Shown in pieces: positions 17,544 to 27,100 of a stretch of DNA of 64,000 bases (position 1 is its first letter; each line of letters starts with the position of its first letter). The stretch comes from CAZIVP01 sp964542915 (GTDB lineage Bacteria > Calditrichota > Calditrichia > Calditrichales > Calditrichaceae), in contig CAZIVP010000002.1 of assembly GCA_964542915.1 (NCBI GenBank), forward strand, positions 372,001-436,000, given 5' to 3'. The notes beneath the pieces were generated by a model, which searched no databases, was not told the origin of the DNA, and was given only the letters and a program-made list of their open reading frames with translations. Both the position numbers and the translations under genes were made by a program.

Positions 17544-20189
17544 ATGACAAACGAAAGCATAAAAGCCCTTTTAGATAGAGAAATATTACCGTTCGTAAAA
17601 AAACCGGGACGATATATCGGAAATGAGATCAATACGGTCCATAAAACGGTTGATCCGAAGCTGATTCGGACGGCGCTCGCTTTCCCCGATGTTTACGAAA
17701 TTGGTATGTCTTATACCGGCCTTGACATTTTGTACCACGTGTTAAACCGCCATGATCAGATTTGGGCTGAGCGGGTATTCGCCCTCTGGCCTGATATGGA
17801 ACGACTTTTACGCCAAAAGAAGGTGGCGCTATACAGTTTGGAGTCGTTTTCGCCTTTACACCGTTTCGATATTGTGGGTTTCACTTTGCAATATGAGCTC
17901 ACGTTTACCAACGTGCTCAATATGCTCGATCTTGCCCGGATACCGCTGCACAGCTCAGAGCGTAACCCGTCTCATCCGTTCGTGTTTGCGGGCGGGCCAT
18001 GCAGTTCCAATCCCGAGCCAATGGCCGAATTTATCGATGCTTTTTTGATCGGCGACGGAGAGGAAGCTTTTGTTGACATGTGCACAATTGTCGGAAAAGG
18101 AAAAAGCGAAGGCTTTTCCCGCCGTCAAATTCTGCATAATTTGAGCCAGATTCGCGGCGTTTATGTTCCCGCCTTTTACCAGCCAAATTATGATGCCAAT
18201 GGCTTTTTTACTGGCATGGATACCACGGATCAACAAACGCCCGATCGTGTACGGACGCGCATTGTCCCCGAACTTAAACCGGAGTACTACCCCACCGCAC
18301 CGATCGTACCGCTGATCGAAGTTACACACGACCGGCTTGCCGTTGAAGTGATGCGCGGTTGCAGCCGCGGCTGCCGTTACTGTAACGCCGGTATGGTATA
18401 TCGCCCTGTCAGGCAACGCAGTCCGGAAGAAGTTACGGAATATAGTCGGGAAACGCTTGCCAATACCGGCTACCCTGAGATTTCTTTCCAGTCCTTATCC
18501 ATTTCCGACTACGATGGATTAACGACATTAATGGAGAGCAGCGCCGCCATTTATCACGAAGAGAACATCAATGTCTCGTTTCCCTCTATGCGCCTTGACA
18601 GCTTTAACGAAGACATCGCCAAATTCGTATCATCCCTGCAGAGGTCGGGTTTTACTTTTGCCCCGGAAGCGGGAAGTGAACGGTTGCGTCGGGTGATTAA
18701 CAAAATTATCAGCCGTGAAGACCTGCTGCACTCTGTGGATATAGCGCTTAAAAACGGTTGGCGGTTATTAAAATTTTACTTTATGATCGGATTACCAACA
18801 GAAACAAAGGAGGATGTTGAAGCAATTGCCGACCTGATTGAAATGGTAGCCCAAAGGAGCCGGTCTTACGGAAACATCCGGTTCAATGTATCGGTGTCGC
18901 CTTTCGCTCCAAAGCCCCATAGCCCTTTTCAATGGGAACGGCAAAATAGTATTGAAGAATTATCGGAAAAAATCAAGATTTTAAAAACGCGCTTTCGGGG
19001 CAACCGCAGAATTAATTTAGCCTGGCGGGACCCGTTAGTAGCCCAATTAGAATGTAGTTTAGGACGCGCAGATCGTCGAATGGCACAGGTCATCTACGAT
19101 GCATGGAAAGATGGAGCTGTATTCGATGGATGGTCCGACTTTTTTAACTGGCAGCGATGGACACAAGTCGCCGAACGAAACGGCTTGTCGCTCGAATCGT
19201 TCACACGGGAAATGGAAGAAGCGACTCCGCTTCCGTGGGATCATATTGATAAAGGTTTATCCAAAACATTTCTTTTACGCGAGCGACGAAATGCCTACAA
19301 TGAATGTATGACGGAGGATTGTAAACGGAGCCGCTGTACCGCTTGCGGTATCCAGCGTAAAGGGGCGTTCCGGGAATATGCTGACTGCTATCGGCAGAAA
19401 TCCCTATTACAATCCCACAATGAAGGCTTTACAGGCGTGCGCAGGGCTTTAATTCAGGATAAAAACACATCCGTGTCTTCTGAAAATGGAGAGAATGGTA
19501 ACCAATCAGAGGCCATTAAATACCGTCTCCAGTACCGAAAAAAAGGCCGCGTCTGTTATCTTTCGCATTTGGATGTGATACGGGTATTCGAAAGAGCCTT
19601 TCGCCGCGCAAAACTGCCCCTTTCTTACAGTAAGGGCTTTCATCACCATCCCAAAATAGCGTCCAGTCCGCCGCTGTCTCTGGGATACAGCAGTGATGCG
19701 GAATTTTTGGATATTGAACTAACCCGATCCGTTCATCCTAATTTCATTGTAAACCTGAATGAACATTTACCGGCCGGACTTAAAATATTGGCTTCGCAGC
19801 CCATGTTTGGAAAACACGATTCGTTATCGTCTATCATTGACGGCGCGGAATACCACGTAAACCTCGTCTTTATTGATATGGATTATCAGTCGTTCCGGCA
19901 AGCTTTAAGCCACATGCTTAACTCGGAAGAAATTGAAGTACAACGCCGAGTCAAAGGCAAAATTAAGCAAATAAACATCCGGCCGTATATTGAATCGATT
20001 CAGGTAAATCATAATCATATGCAAATCAAAACACGGATGATCGAAAACCGAACCGTTCGGGTAAGAGAGATTTTGCATTGTTTGTTTAACGGCTCTGCCA
20101 GGCCGTATGTAAACATCCCAGTCCATCGCAGTAAACAAATTGTGCGCAACAACGGTCAGGAAAAAAGCCCCTTAGAGGTTTTGCAATAA
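17544..20189 (+). CDS. TIGR03960-type B12-binding radical SAM protein fused to DUF2344
   Basis: Radical SAM protein of 881 residues. The N-terminal part (about 1-260) includes a cobalamin-binding-like region (FPDVYEIGMSYTGLDILYHVLN). The core carries the 4Fe-4S motif CSRGCRYC at about residues 271-278, with the usual SISDYDGL and GLPTET segments. After about residue 590 there is a Cys-rich link (CMTEDCKRSRCTACG), then a C-terminal DUF2344 / TIGR03936-like domain (about 655-870) beginning KYRLQYRKKGRVCYLSHLDVIRVFERAFRRAKLP. The reaction is not established. In many bacteria this gene precedes RNase E/G and L21/L27, exactly as here, so a role in RNA or ribosome maturation is suspected (inference). 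A fused DUF2344 is common in this family. Confidence 0.92.
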   Translation: MTNESIKALLDREILPFVKKPGRYIGNEINTVHKTVDPKLIRTALAFPDVYEIGMSYTGLDILYHVLNRHDQIWAERVFALWPDMERLLRQKKVALYSLESFSPLHRFDIVGFTLQYELTFTNVLNMLDLARIPLHSSERNPSHPFVFAGGPCSSNPEPMAEFIDAFLIGDGEEAFVDMCTIVGKGKSEGFSRRQILHNLSQIRGVYVPAFYQPNYDANGFFTGMDTTDQQTPDRVRTRIVPELKPEYYPTAPIVPLIEVTHDRLAVEVMRGCSRGCRYCNAGMVYRPVRQRSPEEVTEYSRETLANTGYPEISFQSLSISDYDGLTTLMESSAAIYHEENINVSFPSMRLDSFNEDIAKFVSSLQRSGFTFAPEAGSERLRRVINKIISREDLLHSVDIALKNGWRLLKFYFMIGLPTETKEDVEAIADLIEMVAQRSRSYGNIRFNVSVSPFAPKPHSPFQWERQNSIEELSEKIKILKTRFRGNRRINLAWRDPLVAQLECSLGRADRRMAQVIYDAWKDGAVFDGWSDFFNWQRWTQVAERNGLSLESFTREMEEATPLPWDHIDKGLSKTFLLRERRNAYNECMTEDCKRSRCTACGIQRKGAFREYADCYRQKSLLQSHNEGFTGVRRALIQDKNTSVSSENGENGNQSEAIKYRLQYRKKGRVCYLSHLDVIRVFERAFRRAKLPLSYSKGFHHHPKIASSPPLSLGYSSDAEFLDIELTRSVHPNFIVNLNEHLPAGLKILASQPMFGKHDSLSSIIDGAEYHVNLVFIDMDYQSFRQALSHMLNSEEIEVQRRVKGKIKQINIRPYIESIQVNHNHMQIKTRMIENRTVRVREILHCLFNGSARPYVNIPVHRSKQIVRNNGQEKSPLEVLQ

Positions 20190-20216
20190 CTTAAAAAAGG
20201 CCTGACCCGTAGCTAC

Positions 20217-20254
20217 AATAATGACGGTAAAGACCGTCGCCTGCCATCATTATT
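20217..20254 (+). promoter_or_regulatory. Nested stem-loop in the leader of the RNase E/G gene
   Basis: A perfect 8-bp outer stem (AATAATGA 20217-20224 with TCATTATT 20247-20254) encloses an inner CGGT/ACCG stem (20225-20228 with 20233-20236). It lies 50 nt before the rng ATG and has no T-run after it, so it is not a standard terminator. It may be an RNA processing or autoregulatory site; this is inference from structure and position. Confidence 0.35.
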
Positions 20255-20303
20255 CTGCGCGTTCTTCTCAGGATTTATTAAACACATGAGGAATTGAACG
20301 GAT

Positions 20304-21845
20304 ATGACGAAAGATATTGTTATTAATTCAACCAATGAGGAAACACGCATCGCAATCCTTGAGGATAGCCGGCTTGTCGAACTTTTTGTGGAAAGACCGG
20401 AATATGAGCGCATGGTCGGCGATATTTACAAAGGCAAAGTAAGCCGGGTGCTGCCCGGTATGCAAGCTGCTTTTATCGATATCGGACATGAGCAAAACGC
20501 TTTTTTACACTTTGCCGACGTAACGGCAAACTATCAGGATTACTTTATTGATTACGATGAAGTGGACAGTGAACACAAAGTCCGGAAAAAATACAAAGAC
20601 GAAGAGTTCAATGTTGCTGAAAATCTAAAACGCGGTCAGGATATTCTGGTACAGATTATCAAAGAACCCATCGGCAGCAAAGGATGCCGCGTAACCACCA
20701 ATATTGCCATTCCGGGCCGGTTTACAGTACTGATACCGGGTAAATCCCATATCGGCGTTTCCCGTAAAGTTTCGAATCCGAAAGAACGCAGACGGCTTAA
20801 ACAAATCGCACGGCAAATTCTGCCCGAAAACACCGGCTTGATCATGCGAACGGTAGCGGAAGATAAGCAAAGCCAGCATATACGAAAAGACTTAAACAAA
20901 CTGGTACAAACCTGGCTCAAAATGCAGAAAAAAATCCGCAAACAGGAAGCCCCCACGCTTATTTATAAAGATATGGCCATGGCTTCCAGCATTATCCGGG
21001 ATCTTTTTACCCCGGATGTGGATCGCGTGGTCGTGGATTCCCGTAAAACCATGCGTGAAATACAAACATATATCAAATATGTAGCACCGCAGCTATTAAA
21101 AAAATTAACCTATTACCGCGACGGCCAGCCCATCTTCGATGCCTTTCAAATTGAAAGGGAAATCGAAAAGATGGGTGAGAACAAAATCTGGTTGAAAAAC
21201 GGTAGTTACATCGTAATCGAACCTACTGAAGCATTGGTATCCATCGATGTTAATAGCGGGAAATTCATCGGGAAACGAGACCATGAATCCAATTCCCTCA
21301 AAATCAATCTGGAAGCCGCGCGTGAAATCGGGCGTCAAGCACGTTTACGCGATCTTGGCGGTTTAATCGTTATCGATTTTATCGACCTGAATGACGCCGA
21401 GAACCGGCATAAGATTTTTGCGGAGTTACGTAAGGAGTTTTCCAAAGATCGTTCAATAACAAAAATCGAAGCGGTCAGCCGTTTTGGCCTGATCGAAATG
21501 ACACGACAGCGTGTGCGGCCCAGTGTGTTACATACAATAAAAGACGCCTGCCCGGTCTGTAACGGCACGGGACTTGTACCTACGCTCAATACAACCGTTT
21601 CCAATATCGAGCGATGGATACAACGCTATCGCTCGAGGCGCGGTGACCGCCGTATTACGATTCGTGTTCCGGGTGATGTATTCCGCTACCTTAATAAAGG
21701 ACGTTATAGCCGCCGTATGAAATTAATGTGGAAATACTGGATTAAGATTCGCTTGGTTAAAGATGATTCTCTGAATATCGGTGAATTTAAGGTTTATGAT
21801 CGCTTAAACAAAGAACCCATTGAGATCGATTCGGACGCAACTTAA
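20304..21845 (+). CDS. rng: Ribonuclease E/G
   Basis: Endoribonuclease of the RNase E/G family, 513 residues, close to RNase G length and lacking the long C-terminal scaffold of E. coli RNase E. An S1 RNA-binding domain starts at about residue 38 (VGDIYKGKVSRVLPGMQAAFIDIG). The catalytic DNase I-like part contains VSIDVNSGKF (about 313) and GGLIVIDFIDL (about 352), which hold the two metal-binding Asp residues. CPVCNGTG (about 416-423) is the Zn-link that joins subunits. It functions in rRNA 5' maturation and mRNA decay. It sits 114 bp after the radical SAM gene and before rplU-rpmA, a conserved arrangement. GAGGAA precedes the ATG. Confidence 0.95.
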   Translation: MTKDIVINSTNEETRIAILEDSRLVELFVERPEYERMVGDIYKGKVSRVLPGMQAAFIDIGHEQNAFLHFADVTANYQDYFIDYDEVDSEHKVRKKYKDEEFNVAENLKRGQDILVQIIKEPIGSKGCRVTTNIAIPGRFTVLIPGKSHIGVSRKVSNPKERRRLKQIARQILPENTGLIMRTVAEDKQSQHIRKDLNKLVQTWLKMQKKIRKQEAPTLIYKDMAMASSIIRDLFTPDVDRVVVDSRKTMREIQTYIKYVAPQLLKKLTYYRDGQPIFDAFQIEREIEKMGENKIWLKNGSYIVIEPTEALVSIDVNSGKFIGKRDHESNSLKINLEAAREIGRQARLRDLGGLIVIDFIDLNDAENRHKIFAELRKEFSKDRSITKIEAVSRFGLIEMTRQRVRPSVLHTIKDACPVCNGTGLVPTLNTTVSNIERWIQRYRSRRGDRRITIRVPGDVFRYLNKGRYSRRMKLMWKYWIKIRLVKDDSLNIGEFKVYDRLNKEPIEIDSDAT

Positions 21846-21862
21846 GGTTTTTACATTCGGAG

Positions 21863-21973
21863 GTGATTGACAATCCTATTCAATTAAACGTGCGTTTGGC
21901 CCAGGGTTCGAATAAAAAATGGATCATGCATGGCAAATCCCACAGGAAAAAAGGGGCAAAAGTAAATCAATAA
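21863..21973 (+). CDS. Possible small basic peptide in the rng-rplU gap
   Basis: An open frame of 36 codons beginning GTG ATT GAC AAT and ending AAT CAA TAA would encode a basic peptide whose C-terminal half is rich in Lys, Arg and His (SNKKWIMHGKSHRKKGAKVNQ region). The only strong translation signal nearby, GGAGGTGAT at 21859-21867, overlaps the GTG, so initiation there would be unusual. A TTG at 21867 after the same signal gives only a 6-codon frame. The peptide vaguely resembles small basic ribosomal proteins, but I do not recognise a family. It may be chance in an A-rich leader. Confidence 0.2.
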   Translation: MIDNPIQLNVRLAQGSNKKWIMHGKSHRKKGAKVNQ

Positions 21974-22088
21974 ATGTATATTGCTGTTATTAAGAGGCTA
22001 AACAAGTGCTGCAAAAATTTGACAATATGTTAAATGAGAATTAAATTAAAGTTTCAATATTTTAACTTCAACGCTGGGAGATATGAGC

Positions 22089-22529
22089 ATGTATGCGATT
22101 GTTGAGATCGGAGGAAAACAGTTCCGGGTTCGCAAACAGAATAAATTAAAAGTACCGCACTTAAAAGCAAACAACGGCGATTCAGTCAAATTGGAACGCG
22201 TATTGTTTTATCAGGATGATAACGGTAAAAACGCAATAGGCGACCCACTCGTAAAGGATATGACCGTTTCTGCAAAAGTAGTCGAACAAGGCAAAAATAA
22301 GAAAGTAATTGTTTTCAAGAAAAAACGACGTAAAGGATACAAAGTCAAAAAGGGTCATCGCCAACCGTACACATTAATTGAAATTGAAGATATTGCTCCG
22401 GTAAAAAAGAAAAAGACAACCAAGAAAACGACGGCGACAAAGCAGACGAATTCGGCTGAAGCTAATACTACGAACGAAAAAGGCTCTGAAAGTAAACCCG
22501 ATACGAAAAATAGTGAAAAGGAGGCATAA
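22089..22529 (+). CDS. rplU: 50S ribosomal protein L21 with basic C-terminal extension
   Basis: Ribosomal protein bL21 of the large subunit, binding 23S rRNA. The conserved start MYAIVEIGGKQFRV and the KVIVFKKKRRKGYKVKKGHRQPYTLIEI block are unmistakable. The ATG at 22083 is only 2 nt from GGGAG, while that at 22089 has the normal 8 nt and gives the canonical MYAI start, so I use 22089 (146 residues). The usual L21 ends near residue 103. Here about 43 extra residues follow, rich in Lys, Thr, Asn and Glu (VKKKKTTKKTTATKQTN...), a low-complexity tail of unknown role. It is co-transcribed with rpmA 2 bp downstream. Confidence 0.95.
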   Translation: MYAIVEIGGKQFRVRKQNKLKVPHLKANNGDSVKLERVLFYQDDNGKNAIGDPLVKDMTVSAKVVEQGKNKKVIVFKKKRRKGYKVKKGHRQPYTLIEIEDIAPVKKKKTTKKTTATKQTNSAEANTTNEKGSESKPDTKNSEKEA

Positions 22530-22531
22530 TT

Positions 22532-22795
22532 ATGGCCCATAAAAAAGGTGTCGGAAGTTCGAGAAACGGTCGCGACAGTCATGCCAAAAGGCTTGGTATC
22601 AAAACATTTGGGGGGCAATTTGTTACGGCCGGATCTATTTTAATGCGACAACGCGGAACAAAAATTCATCCGGGTACGAACGTAGGTCTGGGCGGAGATG
22701 ATACCCTGTTTTCGCGAATCGACGGATATGTCCGCTTCGAACGTATGAGTAAGACGCGTAAACGTCTGAGCGTTTATCCCGATAAAGTGAATTAG
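22532..22795 (+). CDS. rpmA: 50S ribosomal protein L27
   Basis: Ribosomal protein bL27, 87 residues, the normal length. It shows MAHKKGVGSSRNGRDSHAKRLG and the RQRGTKIHPGTNVGLGGDDTLF block (in pieces). The N-terminus starts directly with AHKKG, so there is no cleavable Firmicutes-type leader. It reaches the peptidyl-transferase centre. AAGGAGG precedes the ATG, and the start lies just after the rplU stop. A strong terminator follows. Confidence 0.97.
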   Translation: MAHKKGVGSSRNGRDSHAKRLGIKTFGGQFVTAGSILMRQRGTKIHPGTNVGLGGDDTLFSRIDGYVRFERMSKTRKRLSVYPDKVN

Positions 22796-22813
22796 CAACA
22801 TAACGCGATAGAT

Positions 22814-22843
22814 AAAGCCGGTTTCAATACCGGCTTTTTTTTT
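22814..22843 (+). terminator. Rho-independent terminator after rplU-rpmA
   Basis: A perfect 9-bp stem AAAGCCGGT / ACCGGCTTT with a 6-nt loop continues into a run of T (to 22843), 19 nt past the rpmA stop. This is a textbook intrinsic terminator closing the ribosomal-protein operon. Confidence 0.93.
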
Positions 22844-22933
22844 GTATCTTTGTTTTATAATCCTTATCCAATCATATGAAGGATTCATAAATAATGATTG
22901 GCAATTTTCATCCATTAACAAAGGGGTATCGAA

Positions 22934-23134
22934 ATGAGACTAAACGTCGGTGGATTTGACCGTATCCTCAGAATTGTTGTGGGCCTCTTTATTATATCTC
23001 TGGCTTTTTGGGGTCCCCAATCCAACTGGGGGTGGATAGGTTTGATACCGTTATTAAGCGGCATATTCAGTTTCTGTCCTACGTACCTCCCTTTTAAATT
23101 CTCCACACGTAAGCAAGAAGGCGAAACGACATAA
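22934..23134 (+). CDS. DUF2892 small membrane protein
   Basis: Small inner-membrane protein of 66 residues. It starts MRLNVGGFDRILRIVVGLFIISLAFWG and continues WIGLIPLLSGIFSFCPTYLPF: two membrane helices joined by a short loop, with the conserved Asp-Arg near the start and the FCPxYxPF ending of the DUF2892 (YgaP-like) family. Some DUF2892 modules are fused to rhodanese domains, but this one is stand-alone. The function is unknown. AAAGGGG lies upstream of the ATG. It is flanked by terminators on both sides, so it appears to be its own transcription unit. Confidence 0.88.
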   Translation: MRLNVGGFDRILRIVVGLFIISLAFWGPQSNWGWIGLIPLLSGIFSFCPTYLPFKFSTRKQEGETT

Positions 23135-23163
23135 TCGTTTCATCTGATTCATATTTAACCTTG

Positions 23164-23195
23164 GCGCAGGCCTCAAAGGCTTGCGCTTATTTTTT
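23164..23195 (+). terminator. Intrinsic terminator after the DUF2892 gene
   Basis: GCGCAGGCC (23164-23172) pairs with GGCTTGCGC (23178-23186) with one G-T pair and a 5-nt loop. A T-rich tract (TTATTTTTTG) follows. It lies 30 nt after the DUF2892 stop. Confidence 0.88.
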
Positions 23196-23272
23196 GTATA
23201 TCAAACCATACCTTGCAATCCCTTCAACAAACAGTTAGATTTTTTCGTTACCCAATAAGAATCGGTTAAGTG

Positions 23273-24181
23273 ATGCGCATCTACCTTATCTTCATTTTGA
23301 TTGCAACGATTGTCTACGGACAATCCATCGTTGAACTGAAACGAATGGGCGGACGTGGCGACCAACCCGGCCAATTCAATGATCCCAGATCGCTCGATAT
23401 TAGTGAAACAGGCATCATTTATGTGGCCGATACGGGCAACAACCGCATTCAACTGTTAAATTTAAAAGGCGAGATTCTCAAAACCGTAGGCGGCTTCGGT
23501 TTTGAGCCCGAGCAATTCGATCAACCCCGTGATATCTGGGCGCGCAGCATAATTAATATTTATGTTTCCGATTATAATAACCAGCGCCTGCAACGTTTTG
23601 ATCGCAATATGAACTTCATCTCGCAACTGACCAGTAATACGGGCGCCGAACCGCAATTCCAGTTTTATGAAGTGGGCAGCTGCGCGATCAACGCTCAGAA
23701 CGATTTGTTTTTACTGGATTGTGGGGACAATAAGATCCTTAAATTCAACCGCAATGCCAACCCCGAACGGGCATTTGCCGCTTATGAAGCGGGCATCGGC
23801 GAGCTAAAAAATCCCGTTCAATTGGATATCTGGAAAGAGCAATATTTGCTTATCAGCGATGCCGTTCGTGCTTCGGTACTCATCTATGATTTTTATGGCA
23901 ATTTCATCCGGGCGTTGCAAGGGGATGCTTTACGGTCTCCACAGGGTTTGGCTGTGGATCACCGCGACAACATATATATTTGTGATCCGAAAGCCGGGCG
24001 TATTTTCCGCGTTAAACCCGATTTAAAACAACTGGAGCCTTTGAACTTTCATGCTCAACGGACATCGTTCAGACCGCGCGATATCGCTCTGTATCGGTCT
24101 GCCGCTGCAGAGGGCACTCCAAAACAATTTGTGTTTATTCTATCGGATAATGAGCTAATCAAGGGACGATTGAAACATTAG
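23273..24181 (+). CDS. Secreted NHL-repeat beta-propeller protein
   Basis: Exported protein of 302 residues. A signal peptide (MRIYLIFILIATIVYGQ) is followed by NHL-type repeats, for example GGRGDQPGQFNDPRSLDISETGIIYVADTGNNRIQLL (in pieces), GGFGFEPEQFDQPRDIW, YVSDYNNQRLQRFD and SPQGLAVDHRDNIYICDPKAGRIFRV. This predicts a six-bladed propeller filling the mature protein. NHL propellers usually bind protein or glycan partners. A GTG at 23270 directly precedes the ATG at 23273; the ATG is used. Its stop TAG overlaps the GTG start of the next gene by one base, so the two are translationally coupled and probably work together at the outer membrane. Confidence 0.85.
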   Translation: MRIYLIFILIATIVYGQSIVELKRMGGRGDQPGQFNDPRSLDISETGIIYVADTGNNRIQLLNLKGEILKTVGGFGFEPEQFDQPRDIWARSIINIYVSDYNNQRLQRFDRNMNFISQLTSNTGAEPQFQFYEVGSCAINAQNDLFLLDCGDNKILKFNRNANPERAFAAYEAGIGELKNPVQLDIWKEQYLLISDAVRASVLIYDFYGNFIRALQGDALRSPQGLAVDHRDNIYICDPKAGRIFRVKPDLKQLEPLNFHAQRTSFRPRDIALYRSAAAEGTPKQFVFILSDNELIKGRLKH

Positions 24182-27100
24182 TGAGCTTGCAGGGGATTCG
24201 AATCCGGCTACAATGGCCGTTTGGCTTGATTATTCTGTTACTGTCGGCGACGCTATACGGTCAGACAATCACGCCATCCGATATCTGGAAAGTGGATTCA
24301 CTGGTTGCGGTAACATCGGATGATTACGCTTTTCATTTGCCCGCCACGCACTGGCCTTACTGGCAATCTCTCAACATCGAAAAAAACGGGCTTCTGCTTC
24401 AAACCGGAGCGGATTATCGTATTTATGATGAACGCCTGATCCGTTTTTTCCCTCCGCCCGATGCCGGCGATACACTGCGTATCCAATACAAACGTATGCC
24501 TTTCAAACTAAAGAGACAATATCGCCTTTTTAATCGCCAAAACTTAAGTAAAGAGGACAGTCTGATTAAAAACCAAAAATCGGACATCGCACAACGCATT
24601 CAGTTCGAAAATCCCTTCAAAACCGCGGGCGCCTCTCTGAAAACAAGCGGTAGCATTATGCGCGGCATCCAGGTGGGCAGTAACCGCGACTTCACGCTCA
24701 ATTCGGGGCTTAATGTAGAACTCTCCGGAATGATTACCGATGATATCGAAATCATAGGTGCGCTCACCGATGAAGCGACGCCCATCCAGCCCGAAGGCAA
24801 TACACAGACGCTTGAGGAAATTGATAAAGTATTCATTCAGTTCCGCAGCCCGTATATCGACGGTACAGTGGGTGATTTTAACATTGAAAAAAAGCAGACC
24901 TCATTTGCCAATGTATCGCGTAAATTACAGGGCATCACTTTGCGCAGCGATTACAACGAAAACTATCTTGGCGCCACCATCGCCGCCACCCGGGGCTATT
25001 TTAATCGCATGCAATTTTTGGGACAGGAAGGCAACCAGGGGCCTTACCAGCTAACCGGCAGAAATGAGGGCAGCGATATCATTGTGCTGACGGGAACCGA
25101 ACGGGTTTATATTAACGGTGAGCGGATGGTAAGAGGTGAGAGTAATGATTATGTAATCGAGTACGGAAGCGCTCAGATTACCTTTACGAGTAATCGACTG
25201 ATTACCAGCGAATCGCGTATTGAAATCGATTTTGAATACTTCCCTGCCGTTCAACAATACAACCGAAATGTCTACGGTATTGAGGGCGGCGCTAAGGTCT
25301 TTGACGATGAGGTCGGTATTCACATGCGCTATTTCAGAGAAGCCGACAACCCCGATCAGTTATTAGAGGAAGGCGGGGCCATCCGCAGCGAGGAAAAAGC
25401 GATCATCGAACAGGCCGGCGACAACCCGCTCAACGCCGTCAGAAGCGGCGCAACGTTACGCAGCGACTCCTCCGCATCATACGTAAAGACCGATACAACA
25501 CTGAATGGTCGCGATTACACCATTTACCGGTACGTGGGTGATAAAAACGGTAATTATTCGGTTGTCTTTTCTTTTATCGGTAAGAATGCCGGAAGTTATG
25601 TACGCACCCGACTGGGCGTTTATCGCTGGGTGGGGCCGCAAAACGGAAATTATGAGCCCGTACGATTGTTACCGCTTCCCGTCAGCCATGATGTTACCGA
25701 TCTCCGTATGGCCTGGCAACCTTCGAATCAATTAGAACTCTCCGCCGAAGCGGCTCTTACCCGTCGAGATCAGAATCGTCTGTCATCGTTGGATGACAAT
25801 GATAATAACGGCGCCTCCGCTCAGATCGGTCTAAAGCTCCGTGATACACCCCTGAAATACGGCGGCAACAATTTAGGCCGGCTTTCATGGCAATTGAACG
25901 CGCGCTATATAGACAGCCGTTTTCAAGCCGTTGACCGGATCAACCGTCCCGACTATCAACGGTTGTGGAACATTCCGAATGAATTGCGGGATGAATCCGC
26001 GGAAATGAGTGTGCACAGTACGATGGATTATTTTCCGAGACCGTACGTGCAATGGAGCCTGGAAGCCGGAGAACTGCACAAAAAAGGGCTTGATTCCCGG
26101 CGCTGGCGCTCCGAACTGCAGTTGGATAAACCGGATTGGCTCCGGGGCGGCGCTCAGTACGAATTAGTTAATAGCGCCTATGCCCCGGAAGATAATGAAA
26201 TTAACTGGCAGCGTTACCGCGCCCACATCCAACGTCCATTCTGGAAAATTGAACCGAAACTTTTTTACGAGGGCGAGCATCGCCGCAACCAGCAAACCGA
26301 TCGTCTGACCGGTTTCCGTTTTAATCGCTATGGCGGCGAATTGCAACTTATAAACTGGCAGCATATTGGTGGCAGCATACAGAGCGATATTCGTTTAGAC
26401 GATGTTTACGATTACGAACAGCGAAATCAGTTACTACCCCAAGCCGAAACCCGTACTGATCGTCTCGCCGTCTCCTTAAAGAACTTGGAGCGAACGAGTG
26501 CGTCCCTGCAAATCACCCGCCGCTCGAAAGATTATACAGAATATTTCGAGCGTATAAAAATCGACACTTTAAAGTTACGTTATGCCGATGCCGCCTTACA
26601 GGATACGATCTGGCAAGATCGAAACACGAACCTCGCCGAACTTAAAGTATCCCACCACCGCTGGAAGAAAGCCCTGGATGTGAACACCCAGTACCGTATC
26701 TCTACCCAACAAACCGCACTAAAAGAAAAAGTGTACATCAACGTTGGGGAAGGTCGCGGCAATTTACGATTTGACGAAGATTTGGAAGAATATGTACCTG
26801 ACCCCGATGGTACGCATGTCTTGTTCGTCTTGCCTTCGGATCAATTTGAACCGGTCACCGAAGTACAAAGCGCATTGAGACTGCGTTTTGATCCCGATCG
26901 TTACTGGGAACGCCCCGTCACCTCCCTGCAGAAACTGTTAACTAAAATCAGCGGTGAATCGTATTTTCGTGTGGAAGAAGAAACCAAAGAACCCGATGTG
27001 CAATCCATTTATCTGCTCGATCTATCAAAATTTCAGCAGAATCAGACTTTGCGTGGTGTTATGCAGTACAATCAGGACCTTTATTTTTTACGTCGCAACA

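Noticed and set aside
21900..21925. tRNA-like T-loop (GGGTTCGAAT) in the rng-rplU gap
   Set aside because: The flanking bases cannot form a T-arm stem and no acceptor or anticodon arm is present.
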